This document shows positions 8,700-16,002 of a stretch of DNA of 64,000 bases, piece after piece; position 1 is the first letter of the stretch, and every line of letters begins with the position of its first letter. The notes under the pieces are model-generated. The model was not told the DNA's origin and did no database searches. It saw only the letters and a list, made by a program, of their open reading frames with translations. Where the stretch lies: NCBI RefSeq assembly GCF_025836975.1, contig NZ_CP107548.1, forward strand, positions 124,001-188,000. The letters are read 5' to 3'. The translations under genes and the position numbers were made by a program. The stretch comes from Pollutimonas sp. M17. Its GTDB lineage: Bacteria > Pseudomonadota > Gammaproteobacteria > Burkholderiales > Burkholderiaceae_B.

Positions 8700-8748
8700 T
8701 TCCGGCGCCGGCGCGGGCCCGCCTCGATGCCGCAGGCAAGGAGCCCAT

Positions 8749-9339
8749 ATGGAGCAAGCCCGGATGGCGGCGCCCCCGGACGCCGAGGCGGACGAGCGCG
8801 CGCCGCAGCGTATTTTTTTCGGCCTGTGGCCTTCCGCCGACGTGGCGGCGCGGATCATGGAATGGGCGCGCGAGGCCCACGCCGTGTGCGGCGGCCGCAT
8901 CATGCGTCCCGAAAACCTGCATCTGACCCTGGCATTCCTGGGCGGCACCCCGGCCGGGCGGGTGGCCGAACTGGTCCGCGCCGCGCCGCACTGGCCGGTA
9001 CGGACGGGAGCCGTGGGCTTGAGCCGCTTCGGGCGCTTTACGGGGCCGCGCATCGTGTGGGCCGGGCCCGACCGCGCGGACGTCCGGCCCGCGGATTGGC
9101 TGGACGCCCTGCACGACGACCTCTGGACCCGCCTGGAAGGCATGGGCTGGACACGCCCCGTCATGGCCTTCCGGCCTCATGTCTCCTTGCTGCGCAAGGC
9201 GGGCGCCGGCGATGTGCAAAGCCTGCGGCGCCCGCCCATCGTCTGGACGCCGGAACGCTGCGTCCTGGTGGCGTCTTCGCCCGGCCCGGAAGGCTCCAGC
9301 TACCGCGAGCTGGCGCGTTTGCCCATGCGCCCGGACTAG
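8749..9339 (+). CDS. thpR: RNA 2',3'-cyclic phosphodiesterase (2H family, ThpR/LigT)
   Basis: A 196-residue 2H phosphoesterase. Both catalytic H-x-[T/S]-h motifs are present: HLTLAFLGG in the N-terminal half and HVSLLRK in the C-terminal half. The family hydrolyses 2',3'-cyclic phosphate RNA ends and can join 2'-5' ends in vitro. The N-terminal 20 residues are an acidic/Ala-rich extension before the usual RIFFGLWPS start. A clear aaggag ribosome site precedes the ATG. It is probably not functionally linked to the chelatase trio that ends 49 bp upstream. Confidence 0.9.
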   Translation: MEQARMAAPPDAEADERAPQRIFFGLWPSADVAARIMEWAREAHAVCGGRIMRPENLHLTLAFLGGTPAGRVAELVRAAPHWPVRTGAVGLSRFGRFTGPRIVWAGPDRADVRPADWLDALHDDLWTRLEGMGWTRPVMAFRPHVSLLRKAGAGDVQSLRRPPIVWTPERCVLVASSPGPEGSSYRELARLPMRPD

Positions 9340-9409
9340 GCCGCCCGGGCCGCCGGCCCGCTAGGCATCAATATTGCTGACCGTCGGCTATTGCTCAGGA
9401 GGCCCAGTC

Positions 9410-9898
9410 ATGCAGCTACAAGGATCTTGCCATTGCGGTGCCGTTCAGTTCACCGTATCCAGCGTCAACCCCTACCCTTATCAACGGTGTTACTGCTCCA
9501 TCTGCCGCAAAACGCAAGGCGGAGGCGGTTACTCCATCAATCTTTCGGCCGATGCGCGGTCCATGAAGGTAAGCGGCGCCGACCAGATAACGGTGTATCA
9601 CGCCATGTTGCCCGGCGCCGGCGACAGCCGCCACGCCAGTGCCGCCGAGCGCCATTTTTGCAGCCGCTGCGGCAGCGGCTTGTGGCTCTTCAGCCCCGAG
9701 TGGCCGGAGCTCATCCATCCCTTCGCCTCGGCCATCGACAGCAATCTTCCGATTCCTCCGGAGCATACGCATTTGTTTCTCGATTCGAAGGCGTCCTGGG
9801 TGGAGATGGAAATGCATCCCGGGGACAAGATGTTTGGCAGCTATCCAGAGGAATCGATAGCGGACTGGCATGAGCGGCTGGGCCTGGGCGCGGGCTGA
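9410..9898 (+). CDS. GFA family zinc protein (Gfa/CENP-V-like)
   Basis: A 162-residue protein with the glutathione-dependent formaldehyde-activating fold. Cysteines fall in the family pattern: GSCHCGAVQFTV, QRCYCSICRKTQGG and HFCSRCGSGLWLF, consistent with two zinc sites. The ATG at 9410 follows an aggagg ribosome site at optimal distance, so the longer in-frame frame starting 36 bp upstream is not used. Members bind glutathione adducts or act in detoxification. The specific role is unknown and nothing in the neighbourhood narrows it. Confidence 0.87.
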   Translation: MQLQGSCHCGAVQFTVSSVNPYPYQRCYCSICRKTQGGGGYSINLSADARSMKVSGADQITVYHAMLPGAGDSRHASAAERHFCSRCGSGLWLFSPEWPELIHPFASAIDSNLPIPPEHTHLFLDSKASWVEMEMHPGDKMFGSYPEESIADWHERLGLGAG

Positions 9899-9939
9899 GC
9901 GCCGGCCGGTACGCCCATTCATTGCACAAGGAGAAAATC

Positions 9940-10254
9940 ATGGCATCGCGCAAAGACGATCCCGACACCCTGCCGTCGACCAGGGATAGAGAGTTTGAAG
10001 AAGAGGCCAGCCTGCTGAAAACCGGCAGGACCGAGCCGGCCCTGGGACCCAGCGATTCGTCGGATTCGGGCAACGACCTGCCGGCCAGCATGCCCGATAC
10101 CGACAGCGACCGCCAGAATACGGGCGAGCGGCCTCAGGTGGAGAACACGGGAGAAGGGCCGCTGGAAGAAGATGTGGAGCCCGACAAGATCGTTCCCGCG
10201 GACGCTGCGGGATTGGCCACGTCGCCGCCGGATCCGGAGCGCAACGGAGGCTAG
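9940..10254 (+). CDS. Small acidic, probably disordered protein of unknown function
   Basis: A 104-residue hydrophilic protein with no hydrophobic segment and no recognised domain. It is rich in Asp, Glu, Ser, Pro and Gly, and contains related short segments (SDSSDSGNDLP, PDTDSDRQNTGERP, ENTGEGPLEED), which suggests intrinsic disorder. Translation is supported by aaggag about 8 bp before the ATG and by codon use like its neighbours. It stands alone between the GFA gene and a convergent operon. Function is not recognised. Confidence 0.65.
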   Translation: MASRKDDPDTLPSTRDREFEEEASLLKTGRTEPALGPSDSSDSGNDLPASMPDTDSDRQNTGERPQVENTGEGPLEEDVEPDKIVPADAAGLATSPPDPERNGG

Positions 10255-10278
10255 CCCCAGCGGGTTTCGGAAGGCATG

Positions 10279-10312
10279 AAAAAAGCCGGCGCCTGCAGAG
10301 GCAGGCGCCGGC
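10279..10312 (-). terminator. Intrinsic terminator of the CoA-transferase/lyase/Bug operon
   Basis: A 12-bp perfect stem (10285-10296 with 10301-10312, loop agag), all but one base pair G:C, is followed on the minus strand by six T. It lies about 60 bp past the stop of the Bug receptor gene and ends that operon. It also separates it from the convergent small acidic protein gene. Confidence 0.9.
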
Positions 10313-10370
10313 CGCGTCGCGAAGGCCGATCGGCAAAGGCGGCTTGCCGCCTTTGCCGGCCCAGGCGAGC

Positions 10371-11339
10371 TTACTCGATCTTGATGCCGGCGTCGTCGAC
10401 GACTTTCTGAATCGAAATCGTGTCTTCGCGGATCTGCTTGGCGAAGTCGGCGGGGGATCCGCCGCCTGCTTCGGCGCCCTTGTCGGCCAGGACTTTCTTG
10501 ACCTCCGGAATCTGCAGGATCTGGTTGATGTTTTCATTCAGCTTCTGGGCGATCTCGGGCGGCATACCCTTGGGGCCCACGACACCGAACCATTGCCCCA
10601 TGGTGACATCCGGATAGCCCGATTCTTTCATTGTGGGCACGTCGGGCAGCAGGGGAATGCGTTTGGGGCTGACGACGGCGATGCCCACCAGCTTGCCGGC
10701 CTTGATATTGGGCACCATCAGCGGCGGGGAGTCGACGTTCATGTCCACTTCACCCGAGAGCAGGTCGTTCAGTGCCTGGGCGCTGCCCTTGTAGGGAATA
10801 TGCAGCAGCTCGATGTTGGCGGCCTTGCCGAATTGCGCGGCGGCCAGGTGCTGAGAGCTGCCGACGCCCGACGATGCATAACGCAAGCTTTTCTTCTTGG
10901 CCAATGTCATGAACTCGTCCATGTTCTTCACGCCCAGCTTGGGCGTGACCGTCAGGATCAGGGGCGTGCTGGCGACCATGGCCACCGGCGTGAAGTCCTT
11001 GTTCACGTCGTAGGGCAGGTCTTTGTACAGGGCCGGCGCGGTGGCATTCGAATTGGAGTGCGCCAACAGCAGGGTATAGCCGTCGGGTGCCGACTTGGCG
11101 ACCATGTTCGCGGCAATGGTACCCGCGGCGCCCGGTTTGTTCTCGACCACGAAAGTCTGGCCCAGGCGCTGTTCCAGGTGCCGGGAAAGCAGGCGCGCAA
11201 CCACGTCGGTGAAGCCGCCGGGGCTGAAGCCCACGATCACGGTGACGGGTTTGTCCGGATAGGCGGCTGCCTGGGCGGTGGCGCCCACTGTTGCCATCAG
11301 GGCAACGGCAAGTGCGCCGGCAATACGATTTTTGATCAT
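10371..11339 (-). CDS. Bug family solute receptor (tripartite tricarboxylate transporter receptor)
   Basis: A 322-residue periplasmic binding protein. It has a signal peptide ending near AQAAA and the Bug core YPDKPVTVIVGFSPGGFTDV, ENKPGAAGTIAANMVAKSAP and DGYTLLLAHSNSNATAP. Bug proteins usually bind small carboxylates or their amides. It is the third gene after a CaiB-type CoA-transferase and an HMG-CoA-lyase-like gene, only 37 bp after the latter, and is followed by a terminator. It therefore probably captures the organic acid that those enzymes degrade. No TctA/TctB membrane genes are in the window. Confidence 0.93.
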   Translation of the reverse strand: MIKNRIAGALAVALMATVGATAQAAAYPDKPVTVIVGFSPGGFTDVVARLLSRHLEQRLGQTFVVENKPGAAGTIAANMVAKSAPDGYTLLLAHSNSNATAPALYKDLPYDVNKDFTPVAMVASTPLILTVTPKLGVKNMDEFMTLAKKKSLRYASSGVGSSQHLAAAQFGKAANIELLHIPYKGSAQALNDLLSGEVDMNVDSPPLMVPNIKAGKLVGIAVVSPKRIPLLPDVPTMKESGYPDVTMGQWFGVVGPKGMPPEIAQKLNENINQILQIPEVKKVLADKGAEAGGGSPADFAKQIREDTISIQKVVDDAGIKIE

Positions 11340-11376
11340 GTCTTCTCCTTATGTTTTTGAACTACGGGTAATGAAA

Positions 11377-12384
11377 CTATAAGTCAGTGCGGGCCAGCGC
11401 GCGCTCACGGGTTTGGTCCAGGTCGGGCGGCGGCGGGAATCGCCGGTCCCACTTGCCTGCCTTCATGACCTGGCCGGGCACGTCGTGCCCCACCATGTCC
11501 GCCATCTGGCGGGCGCAGGCGATAAGCCTGTCCAGGTCGGTTCCGGTATTCAGGCCCATGCTGTGCAGCATGTGGACCAGGTCTTCAGTGCTGATGTTGC
11601 CGGTCGCGCCGGGCGCATACGGACAGCCGCCCAGGCCCGCCAGCGAGCTGTCGTAGCGGTCTATGCCGGTGGCCAGGCCCGCCAGCACATTGGCCAGGCC
11701 CATGCCGCGCGTATTGTGAAAATGCAGTGTCAGTTCCAGCATGCTCCAGCGCTGCGCCAACCCTCGGCACAGCGATTCGACCTGCGCGGGATTGGCCATG
11801 CCGGTCGTGTCGCAGATGGTGATGCCCTGCGCACCGCGCTCGGCGAAGAAGTCGCCCAGGCGCAGGACTTCGTCGGCCGGAACATCGCCCTCCATGGGAC
11901 AGCCGAAGGCCGTGGAGATGGAGATGTTGACGTCGACCTGGCCCGACATCTCGTCGATGATCTGCGCCAGCACCGCCGCCGACTGCTTGCGCGTCATGCG
12001 GGTATTGGCAAGGTTGTGGGTCTCGCTGGCGGACATGACCAGGTTGATTTCATCGACGCCGCATTCCAGCGCCCGCTGCGCGCCGCGCATATTGGGCGCG
12101 AGGCATACATACTTGACCCCGGCCGTGCGCTCTATGCCTTGCATCACCAGTTCGGCATCGCGCAGCGCGGGGATCGCCTTGGGCGACGTGAAGGAAGTGG
12201 CCTCGATCTTGGACACTCCGCTGCGGCTGATCGCATTGAGCATCGCGATCTTTTCTTCCGTGGGAACGAAGACCGGCTCGATCTGAAGGCCGTCGCGCAT
12301 CGATACGTCATGGATGTGGATGCGGCGTGGCGCGTTTTCCAGGATGGACGCGCCGTTCTGAGCGTTGGCGTGCAGCGTCGTCAT
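11377..12384 (-). CDS. Hydroxymethylglutaryl-CoA lyase-like enzyme
   Basis: A 335-residue DRE-TIM metallolyase of the HMG-CoA lyase family, which cleaves a 3-hydroxy-3-methyl acyl-CoA to acetyl-CoA and a keto acid. Visible motifs are VSMRDGLQIEPVFVPTEEK (metal and catalytic Asp-Arg), LHFHNTRGMGLANVLAGL (metal HxH) and GLGGCPYAPGATGN (loop with the conserved Cys). The start overlaps the CoA-transferase stop as TGATG, so the two are translationally coupled. Pairing with a CoA-transferase and a Bug receptor suggests degradation of an imported hydroxy-dicarboxylate such as 3-hydroxy-3-methylglutarate or citramalate. The substrate is inference. Confidence 0.88.
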   Translation of the reverse strand: MTTLHANAQNGASILENAPRRIHIHDVSMRDGLQIEPVFVPTEEKIAMLNAISRSGVSKIEATSFTSPKAIPALRDAELVMQGIERTAGVKYVCLAPNMRGAQRALECGVDEINLVMSASETHNLANTRMTRKQSAAVLAQIIDEMSGQVDVNISISTAFGCPMEGDVPADEVLRLGDFFAERGAQGITICDTTGMANPAQVESLCRGLAQRWSMLELTLHFHNTRGMGLANVLAGLATGIDRYDSSLAGLGGCPYAPGATGNISTEDLVHMLHSMGLNTGTDLDRLIACARQMADMVGHDVPGQVMKAGKWDRRFPPPPDLDQTRERALARTDL

Positions 12385-13577
12385 CAGATGACCTCCAATT
12401 GCTTGAGTTGCGCGATCTGGTCTTCGCTGAAGCCCGATTCCCGCAGCACCTGTTCGGTGTGCTGGCCGAGCTGGGGTCCGCCCCCTTCGAATCGGCCCGG
12501 CGTGGCGCTCAATTTCGGCACGACGCCCGGTACCTTCAGGGCCGAGCCGTCGTCCAGCGTCACCTCGCGGATCATTTCGCGGGCCAGGTAGTGCTCGTCT
12601 TCGACGATATCCTTGATGGTGAATATCCGGCCCGCGGGAACACCGGCCCTGGCCAGGTCGTCGAGCGCCTCGTCGATGCTTCGCTGGCTGCTCCATTGCC
12701 CGATGGCCTCGTCGATCCGGGCCATGTTGGCCACCCGTCCGGGGTTCCGGGCCAGGGCGGGTTCCTTGGCCAGGTCTTCACGCCCGATCAAGTCCATGAG
12801 CCTGGGGAAGATGCTGTCGCCGTTGCCGGCGATAAGGAAATAGCTGCCGTCCTTGCTGGGGTAGGCGTTGGTGGGGGCGATGCCCTGCAGGGCGCTGCCG
12901 GCCGGCTCGCGCGTGACGCCCAGCCGGTCGTATTCGGGCACGGCGCCCTCCATCATGTTGAAAACCGATTCATACAGGGCCACGTCGATGACCTGGCCCT
13001 TGCCGGAATTGGCCAGGCGGTTGTACAGCGCCATCATGATGCCGATGACCCCATGCAGCGCCGAGAGCGAATCGCCGATGCTGATGCCCGGACGCACCGG
13101 CCGCTGGCCCGGCTCGCCCGTGATGTAGCGGAATCCGCCCATGGCTTCGGCGACGACGCCGTAGCCGGTGCGGTCGCGCAAGGGGCCGGTCTGGCCGTAG
13201 CCCGAGATGCGCAGCATGATCAGGCCGGGGTTCTCGCGGGAAAGCGACTCGTAGCCCAGGCCCCATTTCTCCATGGTGCCCGGCCGGAAGTTTTCGATGA
13301 CGACGTCGGCTTCCAGGATCAGTTTGCGGACGATTTCCTGGCCTTCCTTCTGGCGCAGGTCGATCGCCACGGATTTCTTGTTCCGGGCCTGCACATGCCA
13401 CCACATCGAGGTCTTGCCGTCCTCGGTGCGCCATGAGCGCAAGGGATCGCCCTGGCGGGGCGGCTCTATCTTGATGACGTCGGCGCCGAAGTCGCCCAGT
13501 GTTTTTCCCGCAAAAGGGCCGGCAATGAGGCTCCCCATTTCGATGACGCGTATGCCATCCAGAGGTCGTTGATTCAT
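12384..13577 (-). CDS. CaiB/BaiF family (class III) CoA-transferase
   Basis: A 397-residue family III CoA-transferase, which moves CoA between carboxylic acids. It opens with MNQRPLDGIRVIEMGSLIAG and shows PFAGKTLGDFGADVIKIEPP, RNKKSVAIDLRQKEGQEIV, ADVVIENFRPGTMEKWGLGY and PGLIMLRISGYGQTGPL, all typical. The longer frame upstream (34 extra residues) is rejected because it runs into the regulatory region. It is first in an operon with a lyase and a Bug receptor. An LTTR box lies about 100 bp upstream, and the neighbouring LysR gene probably activates it. Confidence 0.92.
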   Translation of the reverse strand: MNQRPLDGIRVIEMGSLIAGPFAGKTLGDFGADVIKIEPPRQGDPLRSWRTEDGKTSMWWHVQARNKKSVAIDLRQKEGQEIVRKLILEADVVIENFRPGTMEKWGLGYESLSRENPGLIMLRISGYGQTGPLRDRTGYGVVAEAMGGFRYITGEPGQRPVRPGISIGDSLSALHGVIGIMMALYNRLANSGKGQVIDVALYESVFNMMEGAVPEYDRLGVTREPAGSALQGIAPTNAYPSKDGSYFLIAGNGDSIFPRLMDLIGREDLAKEPALARNPGRVANMARIDEAIGQWSSQRSIDEALDDLARAGVPAGRIFTIKDIVEDEHYLAREMIREVTLDDGSALKVPGVVPKLSATPGRFEGGGPQLGQHTEQVLRESGFSEDQIAQLKQLEVI

Positions 13578-13626
13578 GCTGTGTGTTCCGCAAACTTGAT
13601 GGATCTGGTGAAGAGGGATGCGTCCC

Positions 13627-13696
13627 ATCATAAGAAGCGCCGCCCGCCCTGTGAAGCGATACTTTATCAAGTCAGCCATCTCTTGTGGAGATGGCT
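13627..13696 (-). promoter_or_regulatory. LysR-type box and activator-dependent promoter of the CoA-transferase operon
   Basis: AGCCATCTC (13674-13682) and GAGATGGCT (13688-13696) are perfect 9-bp arms around 5 bp and contain the LTTR signature T-N11-A. On the minus strand, TATGAT (13627-13632, 5/6 to the -10 consensus) lies downstream without a good -35. A start near 13620 puts the palindrome centre at about -65, the standard recognition site of LysR-type activators. A second AT-rich patch (ttgataaagtatc on the minus strand) sits where the activation site would be. Confidence 0.65.
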
Positions 13697-13751
13697 AAAG
13701 CATTCTTCCAGAGGGAAGCAGGCTGGCGGGCCGGCATGCAAGGCGATCAGA

Positions 13752-14654
13752 TTAGGGTTTTCCGCGATGGCTGGCGCCGGCCAGATGCTCGCGCAGCAGG
13801 CGGGCCAGCAAGGGCAGGAACTCGACCGGTTTGCTGATCAGCGTCAGGCGTCGGCGCGCCCAGGGCTCGGCCAACGGGCGGGCCACCAGCCCTTCGGTGT
13901 GCAGAAAGGGATCCACGCTGCCTTTGGGCAGTATGCCGATACCCAGGTTTTGCGCCACCATGCGGCGCAGGCCGTCGAAGCTGGTCGCCTGTATGCGCAG
14001 GCGCAAGGGCATGTCCGACTGCTTTGCCGAAGCGACCAGCGTTTCGCACAGGGACGAGCCGCGCGGCAAGGCCACGTGGTCGTACTCCAGGGTTTCCGAA
14101 AACCGTACGCTGTCCTTGAGCGCCAGCGGGTGGCCCGGGGGCATGATGAGCATGAGCTCATCGATGCGATACAGGCAGGTGTCCAGTCCTTCCAGCGGGC
14201 GCTGCGGGACGAGGATGCCCAGGTCCGCCTCGCCGCCGGCCACCAGTTTGTGGACGGTCTCGCTGGTGTGTTCTTCCAGGTCTATCTTGACGGTGGGGTG
14301 CATCTTCAGGAAATCGGACAGGTCCTGGGGAAGGAACTGGACGATGGTCGACGTATTGGCCACCAGCCTGACCTGGCCCTTGACGCCGTTTGAATAATTG
14401 CTCATGGCGCTGTCCATGGCGCTCAGGTCCGCCAGCACGCGGCTGGCATGCTGCAACAGCTCCACCCCCGCCTGGGTCAGCTTCACCCCGCGGCGGTGGC
14501 GATAGAACAGGTCGGCGCCTATGGATTTTTCCAGTTCCGATATCCGTTTGCTGATGGCCGATGCCACGGTGTGCTCCTTCGCCGCCGCCTTGGCGATGGA
14601 TCCCTCCTGGGAAACCGTCACGAATACCTTGAGCGTCTGGATGTCGTATTTCAT
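13752..14654 (-). CDS. LysR family transcriptional regulator
   Basis: A 300-residue LysR-type regulator with an N-terminal winged helix-turn-helix (MKYDIQTLKVFVTVSQEGSI, then ASAISKRISELEKSIGADLF) and a C-terminal effector domain. It lies upstream of the CoA-transferase/lyase/Bug operon on the same strand, 174 bp away. The gap carries a textbook T-N11-A palindrome, so it probably activates that operon in response to the imported acid or its CoA ester. It is divergent from a second LysR gene across a 258-bp intergenic region. Confidence 0.92.
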   Translation of the reverse strand: MKYDIQTLKVFVTVSQEGSIAKAAAKEHTVASAISKRISELEKSIGADLFYRHRRGVKLTQAGVELLQHASRVLADLSAMDSAMSNYSNGVKGQVRLVANTSTIVQFLPQDLSDFLKMHPTVKIDLEEHTSETVHKLVAGGEADLGILVPQRPLEGLDTCLYRIDELMLIMPPGHPLALKDSVRFSETLEYDHVALPRGSSLCETLVASAKQSDMPLRLRIQATSFDGLRRMVAQNLGIGILPKGSVDPFLHTEGLVARPLAEPWARRRLTLISKPVEFLPLLARLLREHLAGASHRGKP

Positions 14655-14912
14655 AGGGCGGAAGGGGGCGGCAGGGATGGCGCTGTTTTGGGTTGGCTGG
14701 TTGCGGCCGGAAGGCCGGTGAGCGGTGGCAACAGCCGATTTTACCGGCCATTGCGGTTCTGGCCGGCAGAGGCGGCGCGCGTTCGCCGGAAATCCGTTTT
14801 CAACAAAATACGATTTCTGTTAGATTGGCTCGTTTGCCATAGACATGCATTGGGCGCGGCCCGGGGCGCGAAGCCTTGGGCGCCGACATGCAGTCAGCGC
14901 TGGAGCCCCGTT

Positions 14913-15827
14913 TTGGACATAAAGGAACTAAAAAGTTTTTGCATGGTGGTCAAGCTGGGAAGCTTCTCGAAAGCATCCAAAGCCCTGGTCCTTGGGCAGC
15001 CGGCGGTTTCCAAGCACATCCAGCGGCTCGAGGCCGAACTGGGCCGGCCGCTGCTGGAAAGGGGCGCGCGGCCCCTCAAGCTGACCGCGGCGGGCAGCAA
15101 TCTGTACCGGATGGCCGAACCGTTCGTGGAAGGCCTTGCCACCCTGGACAGCCGCTCGCCGCTGGCCATGTCCTCGCCCATTACCGTTGCCGTGCCGCAT
15201 GGCTTCATTGGCTATGTATTGCCGGAGGCGGCCCGCGATTTGCGCGATACGGTCCCGTCGGCCAGGATACGCGTCCTGTCCGGCACCAAGGAAGAGGTCT
15301 TTGAGCTGGTGCAGACCGGCGGCGCCGACTTTGCCGTCGCTCCGGACCCGGGCGCATCGCGACGCTTTGACTTTACGCCGCTGTACCCTTCCGAACGCGT
15401 ACTCATCACGCCGGGCGATCATCCTCTTCTTGCGCAGCGGCCCACCTCTTTGAAGGACGTCGCCAAGTATCCGCTCATTCTGCCCCGTTTCCAGACGCAG
15501 ACCCGGGCCTTGCTCGAAAGCGAATTCCGCAGGCTCCGGATTTCCTACGATATTGCCGTGGAATTGGACAGCATCGAGCTGCTCGAACGCTACGTGGAGC
15601 TGGGATTGGGTCTGGGAGTCGGCTTGCGCGGCGCGGCCGGCATGGAGTCCTGGGTCCGCCTGGGCATCGTCAGCCTCGCTCCCTTTCTGCCCTCCGAGAT
15701 GATAGGCGTGGTGCGCAGCCGGGCGTTGCCGCTTTCGCAGCCCGCCACCGCGCTGATTGCCCGGATCCAGGACCTGGCCCGCGCCATGCCGGCCGCCACC
15801 CCGGCGTCTCGAGGGCGCCGCCGCTAG
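14913..15827 (+). CDS. LysR family transcriptional regulator
   Basis: A 304-residue LysR-type regulator: helix-turn-helix in KELKSFCMVVKLGSFSKASK and QPAVSKHIQRLEAELGRPLL, followed by a substrate-binding domain. The best start is TTG at 14913, since the family's first residues (DIKELKSF) follow at once and ggag lies 7 bp upstream. No in-frame ATG or GTG fits as well. It sits upstream of the amidase operon on the same strand and could regulate that operon, although the palindrome at the amidase promoter looks like a repressor site rather than an LTTR box. Confidence 0.88.
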   Translation: MDIKELKSFCMVVKLGSFSKASKALVLGQPAVSKHIQRLEAELGRPLLERGARPLKLTAAGSNLYRMAEPFVEGLATLDSRSPLAMSSPITVAVPHGFIGYVLPEAARDLRDTVPSARIRVLSGTKEEVFELVQTGGADFAVAPDPGASRRFDFTPLYPSERVLITPGDHPLLAQRPTSLKDVAKYPLILPRFQTQTRALLESEFRRLRISYDIAVELDSIELLERYVELGLGLGVGLRGAAGMESWVRLGIVSLAPFLPSEMIGVVRSRALPLSQPATALIARIQDLARAMPAATPASRGRRR

Positions 15828-15928
15828 ATCGCCCGCCGATCGGCCTGAAGGCCTTGCAAGCCGGCGGGCGCCGCCGGGGGATGGGCCGCGCCTGTAATCC
15901 TCCCTTATCATGCCGGGCGGTTTTGGAT

Positions 15929-15969
15929 TGGAATATTTGTTGACATTTAATTCCAGTATGGAATAGGAT
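15929..15969 (+). promoter_or_regulatory. Promoter with embedded palindromic operator for the amidase operon
   Basis: TTGACA (15940-15945, perfect -35) and TAGGAT (15964-15969, 4/6) are 18 bp apart. The spacer is largely filled by the palindrome ATTCCA-GTA-TGGAAT (15950-15964). A third copy, TGGAAT, lies at 15929-15934 just before the -35. A protein bound here would block RNA polymerase. The site looks more like an IclR- or GntR-type repressor operator than a LysR box. Confidence 0.65.
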
Positions 15970-16002
15970 GGGCTTGCTTCCACTTCCAAGTCGAGTCTTG
16001 CA

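Noticed and set aside
14448-14912. N-terminal extension of the plus-strand LysR protein
   Set aside because: The extension overlaps the divergent LysR gene and the intergenic region; the family N-terminus begins at the TTG at 14913.
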